From the NCBI GenBank assembly GCA_025463265.1, contig JAOBWH010000123.1:17970-81969 (forward strand): a stretch of DNA of 64,000 nt, read 5' to 3'. Position numbers and translations under genes: made by a program. Source of the stretch: Ilumatobacteraceae bacterium. Its GTDB lineage: Bacteria; Actinomycetota; Acidimicrobiia; Acidimicrobiales; Iamiaceae. Within the stretch, counting starts at the first letter, position 1; every line of letters starts with the position of its first letter. Under the pieces are notes generated by a model that did no database searches, was not told the origin of the DNA, and saw only the letters and a list, made by a program, of their open reading frames with translations. Shown here in pieces: positions 43,284 to 53,122 of this stretch.

Positions 43284-44546
43284 GTGCTGACCGACCAGAC
43301 CTACGATGCCGCGATCGAAGCCGCTCGTTCCGAAGCCATCTTCACCGCCGGAGATCCCGCCGCACCCGTCGTCCGCTTCCCGACGTTCGAGGGGATCCGG
43401 GCGCTGTGCGCCTTCGGTGTGCTGGCGTACCACGCCGGCACCTTCACCGGGGTCACGTGGGGTCGCGATGCGTCGGTCGGCGGCCTCGGCCCGTGGATCC
43501 AGCACCTCAACGTCGGCGTCAGCATCTTCTTCGTCCTCTCGGGGTTCCTGCTGTTCCGGCCGTTCGTCCTCGCGCACCTCGGCGCCACGGCCCGCCCCCG
43601 GATCCGCAGCTACCTGTGGCGGCGCCTGGTCCGCATCTACCCGGCGTACTGGGTCGCGCTGTTCCTCAGCACGCTGATCCTCGACCTGGACCTCGGAGAC
43701 TGGTGGGGTCACGTCCGCTTCTACTCGTTGACCCAGATCTACTGGGGCGACACCGTGCTGGGCGGCCTGGTCCAGGCCTGGACGCTGGCCACCGAGGTGT
43801 CCTTCTACCTGTTCCTGCCGGTCTGGGTGCTGGTGGTGTGCCGCAGCGGCGGGACGGTGGCCCAGCGGGTCCGCCAGCACTACGCCGGGCTCGCCGTGCT
43901 CTACGCGACGGGGCTGGTGGTGCGCGGGATGCTCCGGGCCGGCGACCACAGCATCGGCTACGGCACCCTCGCCGCCAACTGCGATCTGTTCGCGATCGGG
44001 ATGGCGTTGGCGGTGGCCAGCGCCGCCGCCCAGGTGCGCGGCCGGGCACCGGGCGGTCTGGCCCGCACGGTCGGCGAGCAGCCGGCGCTGGCGTGGCTGG
44101 CGGCAGCCTGCTGCTACGCCGGGGTGGTCAGCCTGCGGTACCCGTACGGCTTCGACCCGCCGTCGGTCAGCCAGGAGGTGGTGCGCGAGGTGCTGTTCGG
44201 GTTCGTCGCCGCGCTGGTGGTGGCCCCGGGGGTGTTCGGCCGGCAGGACCGGGGCGCGCTGCGCCGGGTCCTGCGCTGGCGGCCGCTGGTCGGCGCCGGG
44301 ATCGTGTCCTACGGCATCTACCTCTGGCACCTGACGGTCATGATCGAGCTGGACGAGCCGGGATCGTGGCTGAGCTCGCCGTCGTTCGTCACCCTGACGC
44401 TGGCCACGGCGGTGATCGCCACCGCCATCGCGGCGGTGAGCTGGTTCGTGGTCGAACGGCCCCTCCTGCAGCGCGTCCGCCGCCGACGGCGCCCGCCGGG
44501 ACCGGTCGACGAGCCGCAGCCCCAGACGCCGGTGGAGCAGGGCTGA
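43284..44546 (+). CDS. Acyltransferase 3 family membrane protein
   Basis: FEGIRALCAFGVLAYHAGTF; GVSIFFVLSGFLLFRPFV; RIYPAYW. Confidence 0.9.
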   Translation: MLTDQTYDAAIEAARSEAIFTAGDPAAPVVRFPTFEGIRALCAFGVLAYHAGTFTGVTWGRDASVGGLGPWIQHLNVGVSIFFVLSGFLLFRPFVLAHLGATARPRIRSYLWRRLVRIYPAYWVALFLSTLILDLDLGDWWGHVRFYSLTQIYWGDTVLGGLVQAWTLATEVSFYLFLPVWVLVVCRSGGTVAQRVRQHYAGLAVLYATGLVVRGMLRAGDHSIGYGTLAANCDLFAIGMALAVASAAAQVRGRAPGGLARTVGEQPALAWLAAACCYAGVVSLRYPYGFDPPSVSQEVVREVLFGFVAALVVAPGVFGRQDRGALRRVLRWRPLVGAGIVSYGIYLWHLTVMIELDEPGSWLSSPSFVTLTLATAVIATAIAAVSWFVVERPLLQRVRRRRRPPGPVDEPQPQTPVEQG

Positions 44547-44560
44547 GGCAGACCATCGTC

Positions 44561-44566
44561 TAGGGT
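44561..44566 (+). promoter_or_regulatory. Predicted -10 box TAGGGT for the 44.6-52.3 kb operon
   Basis: TANNNT hexamer 13 nt before mini-ORF ATG 44580. Confidence 0.45.
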
Positions 44567-44579
44567 CGCCCCCTGACGA

Positions 44580-44630
44580 ATGCTCCAGCACACCCGGTTG
44601 CTGGAGCCCTGGCGCGGGGAGCGTACGTGA
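44580..44630 (+). CDS. Putative 16-aa upstream ORF (MLQHTRLLEPWRGERT*) coupled to 44627 gene
   Basis: Stop TGA 44628-44630 overlaps GTG 44627-44629 as GTGA; close to predicted -10. Confidence 0.4.
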   Translation: MLQHTRLLEPWRGERT

Positions 44631-45358
44631 GCGACTTCGACGACGAGCCCACCGAGGGCCTCGAAGCCACCGATGAGACCGGTCCGGAGGCCAACGCCCC
44701 CAAACCGGCCAAGAAGCCGCGCCCGCAGCCCGTCGCCGACGACGACTGGGACGACGACTGGGATGATGATGACGACGGCGGCCGGGGCTCGAAGCGCGAC
44801 CTGACGCTGGTGTACGCCATCGTCGCCGCCGCCATCGTGATCGTCCTGGCGGTCGTGCTGACCCGTCCGAAGGACGACAACGGCACCGCGTCGAACGGCA
44901 ACGGCGACAACCCGGCGCAGACCACCGCGCCGGCCGAAGCGGTCAAGAACTGGCAGGGCCCGGTGGGCGACGCGGTGGGCGAGAACGGCAAGGACGCCCA
45001 GAAGCGCGCCGAGGAAGCCGAAGGCGTCTACATCTGGACCGACTTCGGCGGCTGGCACCTCCGCAACAACGGCGCCGAGGAGGTCACGGTCAAGGTGACC
45101 GCCGACCAGGTCCGCATGAAGAAGACCGACGACGGCGACGACGGCGACGAGGACGGCGACGCGCCGTTCGCCACCGAGACCACCGTGACCCTGGCTGCGG
45201 GCGAGGGCAAGGAGGGCACCGGCCTCGACCTCGGCAACTCGGAGTCCGCCACGTTCACCGTCTCGATCGGCGGCAAGAACGCGCCGGCCGACCAGATCTT
45301 CCTCGGCGGCGCCGAGGGCGTCGCCGACCAGAACCCCGTGACGTTCGTCAAGTCCTAG
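44627..45358 (+). CDS. Hypothetical single-TM protein with acidic low-complexity N-terminus
   Basis: ADDDWDDDWDDDDDGG then TM LTLVYAIVAAAIVIVLAVVL; coupled to downstream gene by TAGTG. Confidence 0.75.
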   Translation: MSDFDDEPTEGLEATDETGPEANAPKPAKKPRPQPVADDDWDDDWDDDDDGGRGSKRDLTLVYAIVAAAIVIVLAVVLTRPKDDNGTASNGNGDNPAQTTAPAEAVKNWQGPVGDAVGENGKDAQKRAEEAEGVYIWTDFGGWHLRNNGAEEVTVKVTADQVRMKKTDDGDDGDEDGDAPFATETTVTLAAGEGKEGTGLDLGNSESATFTVSIGGKNAPADQIFLGGAEGVADQNPVTFVKS

Positions 45359-46125
45359 TGGCCGCCGTCGCGCCTGTGGCGCCGGTCGGTCGCCCGTCCG
45401 CCGCCCACCCGACCGGGATCCGCCGCTCGTGGCAGATCTTCCAGGCGATGCGGCGCGAGCAGGTCGACCCCAACGGGACCTACGCCTTCCTCGCCGACGA
45501 CACCGCCCGGATGCTCCACCGCTACCTGCCGCTCGCCGGCGCCACGGCCATCGACGTCGGTGGCGGCCCCGGCTACACCGCCGAGGCCCTGCGCGCCGCA
45601 GGAGCGGCGGCGTTCACGGTGGACCCGTTCGTGGAGGAGCTCTCGCTTCACGGCCGCACTCCGGTCGACGCCGTGGTGGGGGACGGTCTGCGCCTGCCGG
45701 TGGCGGACGGGGCGCTCGACCTGGCGTGCACGCTCAACGCGCTCGAGCACGTCGCCACACCCTGGTCGTTCCTCGAGGAGCTGGTCCGCGTGGTGCGCAG
45801 CGGCGGGATCGTCTTCGTGGGCGTCACCAACTGGCTGTCGCCGTGGGGCGGGCACGAGACGTCGCCCTGGCACTACCTGGGTGGCGAGCGAGCCGCCCGG
45901 CGCTACCACGCCAAGCGCGGCGTCGAGCCCAAGAACCGGTACGGCACGTCGCTGTTCCCGGTGGGCATCGGCGAGATCCTGCACTGGGCCGACGGGTGCG
46001 GCGATGTCCGCGTCGTCGACGCCTTCCCCCGCTACTACCCCCGGTGGTGCCGACCCCTGGTCGCCGTCCCGGGCATCCGCGAGGTCGCCACCTGGAACCT
46101 CGGCCTGGTCCTGGAGCGCCGATGA
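45358..46125 (+). CDS. Class I SAM-dependent methyltransferase
   Basis: ATAIDVGGGPGYTAEALRAAGA; LDLACTLNALEHVATPWSFLEELVRVVRSGGIVFVGVTNW. Confidence 0.9.
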   Translation: MAAVAPVAPVGRPSAAHPTGIRRSWQIFQAMRREQVDPNGTYAFLADDTARMLHRYLPLAGATAIDVGGGPGYTAEALRAAGAAAFTVDPFVEELSLHGRTPVDAVVGDGLRLPVADGALDLACTLNALEHVATPWSFLEELVRVVRSGGIVFVGVTNWLSPWGGHETSPWHYLGGERAARRYHAKRGVEPKNRYGTSLFPVGIGEILHWADGCGDVRVVDAFPRYYPRWCRPLVAVPGIREVATWNLGLVLERR

Positions 46126-46973
46126 GCGAGCAGTCCACCCCGTCACCTGAGCGGCCGATGGTGTCGGTGGTCGTCCCCGTGAAGGACTCGATCCGCACGA
46201 TCGAGGCCTGCCTGCGGTCGATCCGCGCCCAGACCTGGGAGCCGCTCGAGCTGGTGGTGATCGACAACTTCAGCACCGACGGGACCTGGGAGGTCGTGCA
46301 GGAGCTGGCCCACCACGCCGAGCAGGCCGGACCCGAGCGCAGCGCCCAGCGGAACCTCGGGATCGAACGGGCCCAGGGCCCCTGGATCCTCTGGATCGAC
46401 GCCGACATGGAGCTGCCGCCCACGATCATCGAGCGGGCGATGGACGCGGTCGCATCCGAGGGCGCCGACGGCGTCTTCATCCCCGAGGTCACCGTGGGCG
46501 ACGGGTACTGGACGGCCTGCCGGGCTCTCGAGCGGTCGTGCTGCGTCGAGGAGATCCTCGTGCAGTCGCCCCGGCTGGTGCGACGCGACTACCTCCGCGA
46601 GACCGGCGGGTTCCTCGAGTCCCTCTCGGGCACCGAGGATGCCGAGCTGCGGTCGCGCATGATCCACGATGGCTGCCAGCTGGCGTGGATCCCGGACCTC
46701 ATCGTCCACGACGAGGGTCGGATGTCGCTCGGGTTCATCTGGTCGAAGCGCTACTACTACGGGCGGGGCCTCAAGAAGTACAAGGCGCAGCACCCGGGTG
46801 CGCTCAGCGAGCAGGCCGGTTCGGCCGTGGGGGCGTACCGCCGCCACTGGCGCCGCCTCGCGGCCAAGCCGACGGTGGCGGCGGGGGTGGTCTTCCTGCG
46901 CGCGGGCGAGTTCGCCGCCTACGGCATCGGCGCGGCCCTGGGTGCGCTGGAGCGCCCCGACGAGGCACCGTGA
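46122..46973 (+). CDS. Family 2 glycosyltransferase
   Basis: VSVVVPVKDSIRTIEACLRSIRAQTWEPLELVVIDNFSTDGT; ILWIDADMEL. Confidence 0.92.
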   Translation: MSEQSTPSPERPMVSVVVPVKDSIRTIEACLRSIRAQTWEPLELVVIDNFSTDGTWEVVQELAHHAEQAGPERSAQRNLGIERAQGPWILWIDADMELPPTIIERAMDAVASEGADGVFIPEVTVGDGYWTACRALERSCCVEEILVQSPRLVRRDYLRETGGFLESLSGTEDAELRSRMIHDGCQLAWIPDLIVHDEGRMSLGFIWSKRYYYGRGLKKYKAQHPGALSEQAGSAVGAYRRHWRRLAAKPTVAAGVVFLRAGEFAAYGIGAALGALERPDEAP

Positions 46974-49900
46974 CCGCTGTGGCGGAGGCGGTCCCGCCCT
47001 CCGCCGCCCGCCCGGGCGACGGCGACGGCGTCCGGTCCGGACCTCCTGCGGCGGACGCGTCGCCACCGGTGCGCTGGCGGGAGGGCGCCTTGTTGGCGGT
47101 GGGCGCCGTGCTGCTGGGTGCGGCCGTGATCGGCACCCGTTGGGGCGTCTTCACCCCGGACACCCGACCCGACCTCTACCAGAACCCGGCCGCGTTCCTG
47201 CGGTCCACCGTGCAGGCCTGGGTCGGAGGATCGAGCGGCCTCGGCCAGGGCAACTTCAACGCCGGCGCCGCGCCGGTGGCGGCGGTCGTCTGGGTGATCC
47301 GCACGCTCGGCGCACCGGCGTGGATGGCGGTGCGGATCTGGCGGCTCCTCGTGCTCCTCCTCGGGGCCTGGGGGATCCGCCGCTACCTCGGCGCCCTCAT
47401 GGGCCGTCGCCTGTCGGTTCAGGCCCGGATCCTCGCGACCGTGTTCTGGGTCGTGAACCCCTACGTGATCGTGGCGGGCAGCACCACGCCGATCCTGTTG
47501 CCGTACGCGCTGCTGCCGTGGACGATGCTCGCCTTCCTGCGGGCCACGCGGTCGCCGCGCTCGTGGCGGTGGCCGGCGGCGTTCGCACTGGCGTTCTTCG
47601 CCCAGACCGGCCTCAACGCCGGCGTCGTGCCGTTCTTCCAGCTGCTCGCCCTGCCCGCCCAGATCGCCCACGCCCGCTGGGTCGAGGGGCGCAGCTGGCG
47701 GGACCTGGTCCGCGTGGTCGTCCGCTGCGGCGGGTTCTGCGTGGCGGTCTCGCTGTACTGGTTGCTGCCGTCGTTCCTGGCCAGCAGCACCGGCGCCGGC
47801 ATCGCCAGCGGGACCGAGAACCCCGTCGACGTCGCCCGGACGTCCTCGTACGCCGAGACCGCCCGCGGGCTGGGCAACTGGCCGCTGTACGGCCGGGCCG
47901 GGGATCGGGAGTTCCTGGGTGACTACACGGTGTACCTGACGTCGCCGGTCGTGTTGATCTGCACGTTCCTGGTGCCGGTGCTGGTGGGCCTGGCCCTGTG
48001 GCGCTCCCGGGCGCGCGAGCGGCTGCTGGTGGTGGTGCTCCTCGCGCTCGGCCTGCCGGTGATGGTGGGCATGTTCCCGCCGGACGATCCGTACCCGGCG
48101 GGCAGCCTGCTGTCCACGATCTTCGACAAGGTGCCGGCGTCGCTGGCGTTCCGCACCACCAACAAGGTCGGCGCCGTGGTGGTCCTGGCCGAGACGGTCG
48201 GGCTCGTGATCGGATGGCGCACCTGGGAGGGCCGCGTGCGCCACCGGGGCCGGGGCCTGCGTGGGCTCGGCGTCGGTGCCATGGCCGTCTTGTTGCTCGG
48301 CATCTCGGCTCCGCTCTGGAACGGCGGGCTGTACCCGCTGGGGTACACGATCCCGGGGTCCTGGCACCGCGCCACCGATCAGCTCGACCGGCTCGACCGG
48401 GAGCGCCAGGCGTCGCGCGTGCTCGTGGTGCCGGGTGGCACGGGCGGGAACTACCGCTGGGGCATGCGGAGCCCCGATGACCTGTTCCCGTCGCTGCTCG
48501 AGCGACCCGTGGCCGTGCGCAACACGGTGGTCGGCCGGGGCGACCCCGCCGGCAACTTCTTGTCGAGCTTCGACCTCGCCCTCGCCCAGGGGTCCCTCAC
48601 CGACGGCGGGATCTCCACGACGGCCCGCTACCTCGGGGCCGGCGACGTGCTGGTGCGCAACGACCTGCTCACCGACGAGATCGGCGGTCCCATGCCGTGG
48701 ATCGTGGTGGACCAGGTCCGCCGAGATCCCGGTCTGGAGCTCTCGGGCGTCTACGGCCGGCGCGGCGCCAACACCCTGCCCGGGGACTCGGGCCGGGCCA
48801 CGGCGAAGGACCGCCAGCGGGACCCCCGCGACGCCGCCCTCCGTCCGGTGATGACCTACCGGGTGGTGGACCCGACCCCGCCCATCACCGCCGCGCCGGC
48901 CGCCTCCCAGGTGCTGGCCGTGGGCGACGGCGAGGCCCTGCCGGTGATGATCGCAGCCGGCGTCGTCGACGGGACCCAGCCGGTCCAGTTCCTGGGCGAC
49001 CTGAGCCAGTCCGAGTTCGACGCTGCGGTCGCCCGCGGCGGCCGGGTCGTGCTCACCGACACCAACCGTCGCCGGGCCTGGGACATCAACCGGGTGGCCA
49101 ACGCCACGTCGCCCACGCTGAGCGCCGAGGCCGACCTCGACGCCGGCAACGGCTCGACCACCACGCGGTGGCCCGACGAGCCCGACGACCAGACGGTGTC
49201 GGTGCTCACCGGCGACGACGAGGTCGGGGCCACGCGCGACGGCTTCGGCCTGCACCCCTACGGCCGCCCCAGCAACGCGTTCGACGGCGATCCCAGCACG
49301 GCGTGGGTCACCGGCGGCTTCGGGACCGCCAGGGGCCAGCGCATCTGGATCGACTTCCCCGAGCCCCGGAAGGTCACCGAGGTGCGGATCACCCCATGGG
49401 AGGGCGCCGAGCCGTCCACCATCTCGGCCGTGCGGGTCCGCGTCGGCGACAAGCGGGTCACCGAGGCGTTCGTGCCCGGGCAGGAGCTGGTGGTGGGCAT
49501 CGAGCCCAGCGTCGCCGACCGGGTCGAGGTGACCATCCTCGACCAGACCGAGGGCGACAACCCGGTGGGCATCAGCGAGATCGCCGTCGACGACACCGTC
49601 GCCCGCAACGTGACCCGCACGCCGCGCACCTTGTCCCGCCTCGCCGAGGGAGCGGACCCGTCCACCCGGGAGGCCCTCGCCGCACTCCCGCTCGACGTCG
49701 TGCTCACCCGGGCCCGCGGCTCGCTCCTCGACGACAACGACGACGAGGAGTCCCAGCTCGACCGCATCTTCGAGCTCCCCGACGAGCGGGCGTTCACCTT
49801 CGCGGCATCGCTCGACGTCGACCAGGCGAACCCGCTGATCGTGGCGGCGGCCCGCAACGGCGATCGCCCCTGCCAGCGGGTCGCCGTGCTCGACGGCGAC

Positions 49901-50461
49901 TGGATCGACGCCCGGGTCGTGTCGAGCACGGCGGAGCTGGCCGCCGGCGATCTGCGCATCGAGGGCTGCGAGCCGCTCACGCTCGAGGCCGGCTCCCACG
50001 AGCTCCAGACGGTGTTCGACTGGCGGCTGGACACGGCGCGCTTCTCGTCGCCCGGGACGGCCGAGGTGCCTGAGGTCGCCCCCCAGAGCAGCGAGGTCGA
50101 CGTCACCCGTCGCACCGCCACCACCATCGAGATGGAGGTCGGTCCGTCGGCGTCCGGCTCGCGCTTCCTGCGGCTCGGCGAGGCGTACGACGAGCGCTGG
50201 CGGCTCACGGTCGACGGGGCCGACGCCGGAGCACCGATCCTGGTCGACGGCTACTCCACCGGGTGGCTCATCGACGGCGATGCGCACCAGCTGGTGGCCA
50301 CCTTCGGTCCGCAGGCGGCGGTGCAGATCACGTTCGCGGCGTCGGCCGCAGCCGTGGTGGGCGTCGCCGCCGTGGCGCTCCTGCCCGCTCCGGCCGTGCT
50401 CCGCCGACGGCGCCGCGAGCGCGACGACCCCGCCCGGACCGCTGCTGGAGGCGAGTCGTGA
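46970..50461 (+). CDS. Giant AftD-like (DUF3367) GT-C membrane protein with discoidin-like domain (paralog 2)
   Basis: N-terminal polytopic region (PDLYQNPAAFLRSTVQAWVGGSSGLGQGNFNAGAAPVA), FDGDPSTAWVTGGFGTARGQRIWIDFPEPRKVTEVRI. Confidence 0.85.
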   Translation: MTAVAEAVPPSAARPGDGDGVRSGPPAADASPPVRWREGALLAVGAVLLGAAVIGTRWGVFTPDTRPDLYQNPAAFLRSTVQAWVGGSSGLGQGNFNAGAAPVAAVVWVIRTLGAPAWMAVRIWRLLVLLLGAWGIRRYLGALMGRRLSVQARILATVFWVVNPYVIVAGSTTPILLPYALLPWTMLAFLRATRSPRSWRWPAAFALAFFAQTGLNAGVVPFFQLLALPAQIAHARWVEGRSWRDLVRVVVRCGGFCVAVSLYWLLPSFLASSTGAGIASGTENPVDVARTSSYAETARGLGNWPLYGRAGDREFLGDYTVYLTSPVVLICTFLVPVLVGLALWRSRARERLLVVVLLALGLPVMVGMFPPDDPYPAGSLLSTIFDKVPASLAFRTTNKVGAVVVLAETVGLVIGWRTWEGRVRHRGRGLRGLGVGAMAVLLLGISAPLWNGGLYPLGYTIPGSWHRATDQLDRLDRERQASRVLVVPGGTGGNYRWGMRSPDDLFPSLLERPVAVRNTVVGRGDPAGNFLSSFDLALAQGSLTDGGISTTARYLGAGDVLVRNDLLTDEIGGPMPWIVVDQVRRDPGLELSGVYGRRGANTLPGDSGRATAKDRQRDPRDAALRPVMTYRVVDPTPPITAAPAASQVLAVGDGEALPVMIAAGVVDGTQPVQFLGDLSQSEFDAAVARGGRVVLTDTNRRRAWDINRVANATSPTLSAEADLDAGNGSTTTRWPDEPDDQTVSVLTGDDEVGATRDGFGLHPYGRPSNAFDGDPSTAWVTGGFGTARGQRIWIDFPEPRKVTEVRITPWEGAEPSTISAVRVRVGDKRVTEAFVPGQELVVGIEPSVADRVEVTILDQTEGDNPVGISEIAVDDTVARNVTRTPRTLSRLAEGADPSTREALAALPLDVVLTRARGSLLDDNDDEESQLDRIFELPDERAFTFAASLDVDQANPLIVAAARNGDRPCQRVAVLDGDWIDARVVSSTAELAAGDLRIEGCEPLTLEAGSHELQTVFDWRLDTARFSSPGTAEVPEVAPQSSEVDVTRRTATTIEMEVGPSASGSRFLRLGEAYDERWRLTVDGADAGAPILVDGYSTGWLIDGDAHQLVATFGPQAAVQITFAASAAAVVGVAAVALLPAPAVLRRRRRERDDPARTAAGGES

Positions 50462-51021
50462 CCGCGCCCGGCGCCACCCCCGAGATGGGTCCGGGCGCCC
50501 CCGGCGACGACACGACGTCGACCCCACCACCCCCGTCACCGCCGCCGTCGTCGCCGTCAACCGCGGTTCCGGCCCGCCCGTCGTGGCAGGCCGCGCTGGC
50601 GTGGCTCGTGCTCGCCGGGGTGGCGGTGGCCATCGACGGCGTCGTGGGCGGCCTGGCGTTCGTCGCGATCGCCGCGGTGCTCCTCGCCGGCCTGCCCACC
50701 CGCCTCATCGGTGGCCTGGGAGTCCTGCTCCTGATCGGGGCGCCGATCGCCATCGTGATCGAGGGCGTGCCGACCGACAGCGGGGTCTCGCCGGCATTCG
50801 TGACCCGGTCGCTGCTCCCGCACCACCTGGCGTTCGCCGGCCTGATCCTGGTGTGCGCCTTCGCGCTGATCGATCTGGCGCCCCACCTGCGGGCCTGGGC
50901 CGAGGGCGACCATCCGGCGCAGGACGACGGCCCCCCGTTCGGCACGGCGATCGGCGTGGCGCTGGTGGCCGCCGTGGCGGTCGGCGCCCTGGTCGCGTGC
51001 TGGGCGGTGCTCGGCGCGTGA
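50458..51021 (+). CDS. Hypothetical polytopic membrane protein
   Basis: Several hydrophobic segments; GTGA overlaps with both neighbours. Confidence 0.75.
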   Translation: MTAPGATPEMGPGAPGDDTTSTPPPPSPPPSSPSTAVPARPSWQAALAWLVLAGVAVAIDGVVGGLAFVAIAAVLLAGLPTRLIGGLGVLLLIGAPIAIVIEGVPTDSGVSPAFVTRSLLPHHLAFAGLILVCAFALIDLAPHLRAWAEGDHPAQDDGPPFGTAIGVALVAAVAVGALVACWAVLGA

Positions 51022-52310
51022 TCCGCCGCCGCATCAGCCGGGCGAGGTCGTCGGGCCTGCTCCAGGGGTCGGCGTGGATCCTCATCGGGCTCGGCGGCCA
51101 GGCCGTCCTGGGCTTCGTGTTCTGGCTGCTCGGCGCCCAGGTCGCGTCCAGCACGGAGCTGGGCAAGGCCTCGGCGCTCTTCACCGCCATCCAGTTCGTG
51201 AACTACGCGTCCGGGCTGGGGCTCACCATCGCGCTCGCCCGCCACGCCACGCTCCAGTCGAAGGAGTCCGACGCGCTGTTCGGCTGGGCCATCGTCGCCA
51301 CGGTCGTCTCGTCGGTGCTGTTCGGCTCGGCCTACCTGGCGCTGGTCGACACCGCCTCGACCCGCCTGGTGAACGGCGCCGCCGGATCGTGGGCGATGTT
51401 CCTCGTGTACACCATCGGCACGTCGGTGGGGCTCCTGGTCGACGTACGGCTCATGGCCGCCCGCCGCTGGGGGTGGCTCGTCGCCCGCGTGATCGGTGCG
51501 AGCCTCCTCCGCCTTCCGCTGGTCCACCTCGACCTGGGCGTGGACCCGGCGATGTGGCTCTACACCCTCATGCTCGCCCCCATGGCCGTCGTCGGCCTGG
51601 CGTCGGTCCCGCTGCTGCGGCGGATGGGGGGCGGAGGCGTCAACTGGCACCGGCCCACGACCCTGGCACCGTTCGCCCGCTACTCGGGGGTCAACTGGGT
51701 CGCCACCTTGTCGAGCCAGGCGCCGCAGTTCGTGCTGCCCCTGGTCGTCGCCCAGAGCGTGCGGCCGTCGATCAACGCCAGCTTCTTCCTCGCCTGGACC
51801 GTGACGTCGCTCGTCTTCTTGGTCCCCGCCGCCATCGCCCAGGTCCTGCTGGTCGAGGACGGCAAGGACGCCCAGGCCGACGCCGGCGCCCGCGCCCCGG
51901 TCCACGGCTCCGAGCGCGCCCACGATGCCCTGGTCTTCTCGCTCGCGCTGGCGTCGGTGGCATGGGTCGGATCGCTGGTGGCAGGCCCGGCCATGGTGGC
52001 CATCTTCGGCTCGGACTACGACCGCATCGCCCGGCTGCTGCCGGCGCTGATGCTGGCCGGCATCCCGTGGGCGGTCACGTCCATCCGGCTCTCCGAGGCC
52101 CGGATCCGCAAGGACCAGCCCGCCACCGTGGCCATCACGGTCACGCTCGGCGTCACGATCCTGGTGCCCACCTTGCTCCTGGTTCCGTCCGGCGGGACCA
52201 CGGCGGCCACGACGGCGTTCCTCGTCGGCAACGTGGCCGGCGCCGCGGTGGCGACGTTCATGCACGAGCGCTGGCGGCGCTCGGTGCGCAGCGCCGTGGC
52301 GTTCAGCTGA
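51018..52310 (+). CDS. Polysaccharide/oligosaccharide flippase (Wzx/MATE-like)
   Basis: GSAWILIGLGGQAVLGFVFWLLGAQVASSTELGKASALFTAIQFVNYASGLGLTIALAR; multiple TM segments. Confidence 0.85.
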   Translation: MIRRRISRARSSGLLQGSAWILIGLGGQAVLGFVFWLLGAQVASSTELGKASALFTAIQFVNYASGLGLTIALARHATLQSKESDALFGWAIVATVVSSVLFGSAYLALVDTASTRLVNGAAGSWAMFLVYTIGTSVGLLVDVRLMAARRWGWLVARVIGASLLRLPLVHLDLGVDPAMWLYTLMLAPMAVVGLASVPLLRRMGGGGVNWHRPTTLAPFARYSGVNWVATLSSQAPQFVLPLVVAQSVRPSINASFFLAWTVTSLVFLVPAAIAQVLLVEDGKDAQADAGARAPVHGSERAHDALVFSLALASVAWVGSLVAGPAMVAIFGSDYDRIARLLPALMLAGIPWAVTSIRLSEARIRKDQPATVAITVTLGVTILVPTLLLVPSGGTTAATTAFLVGNVAGAAVATFMHERWRRSVRSAVAFS

Positions 52311-53013
52311 CCTCGAGCTCGGCCTGCACCGGCAGGTGGTCCGAGCCGGCTGGTGGGAGCACGGCGGAGGAGACCACCCGGATCGAGGGCGACACCAAGA
52401 TGTGGTCGAGCTGCGAGTGGGGCCGGGCGGCCGGCCAGGTCCGGCCGCGGACGGCTCGGCGGTGGCCGCGCACGACGGTGGCGGCCATCGGCCCCCAGAG
52501 GTTGCAGTCGCCGATCACGACCGACGGCCGGTGGCCGGGCAGGTAGCCGCCGAGGCGGCGGAGCTGGGCCAGGGCGTTCGGCAGGGCGAACGACAGGTGC
52601 AGCGCGGTGACCGTCACCGGCGTGGACCCCACGGCGACCTCGGCGAGGATCGCGTACCGGTCGGCCACGTCCCAGCGCTCCACCATCCGGCCGAGGTCGA
52701 CGATCCGGGTCGAGCGCACCGGCAGCCGGCTGAGCAGGGCGACGCCCCAGGTGCCCGCAGCGGCGGCCGGGTCCGGGGTGATCTCGGGGCGAGGGCTCAC
52801 ACGAGAGGGCGACAGGGGGACGTGCACGAGGTGGTAGCCCATCGCTTCGGCGGCTGCACCCAGGCCGCTCCCGCCATCATCGGGCTCCCAGACCTCCTGC
52901 AGCGCCACCACGTCGGTGTCGAAGCCGGCCACGGCGGCGTGGAGATCGAACGGCTCGTCGTCGGTCGTGAGGCCCCAGCGGGCGTTGAAGGAGGTCAGCG
53001 AGAAGGTCGTCAT
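52303..53013 (-). CDS. Endonuclease/exonuclease/phosphatase family protein
   Basis: TTFSLTSFNARWG; DVVALQEVWEP; VIGDCNLWGP; SQLDHILVS; SDHLPVQAEL. Confidence 0.9.
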   Translation of the reverse strand: MTTFSLTSFNARWGLTTDDEPFDLHAAVAGFDTDVVALQEVWEPDDGGSGLGAAAEAMGYHLVHVPLSPSRVSPRPEITPDPAAAAGTWGVALLSRLPVRSTRIVDLGRMVERWDVADRYAILAEVAVGSTPVTVTALHLSFALPNALAQLRRLGGYLPGHRPSVVIGDCNLWGPMAATVVRGHRRAVRGRTWPAARPHSQLDHILVSPSIRVVSSAVLPPAGSDHLPVQAELEVS

Positions 53014-53122
53014 GCGGCGGGTGGGGCCCCGTGCGGCGAGGTCGTTCTGGGTGCCCGAGGGTGAAGCGTGCTACGAACACTGGCTCATCGGCCACCCGGG
53101 TGCTGTTCGGGGACGTGCGCCG

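Noticed and set aside
46919-50560. 1213-aa minus-strand ORF antisense to the second AftD-like gene
   Set aside because: Same shadow-frame artefact; repetitive H/R/G/D composition
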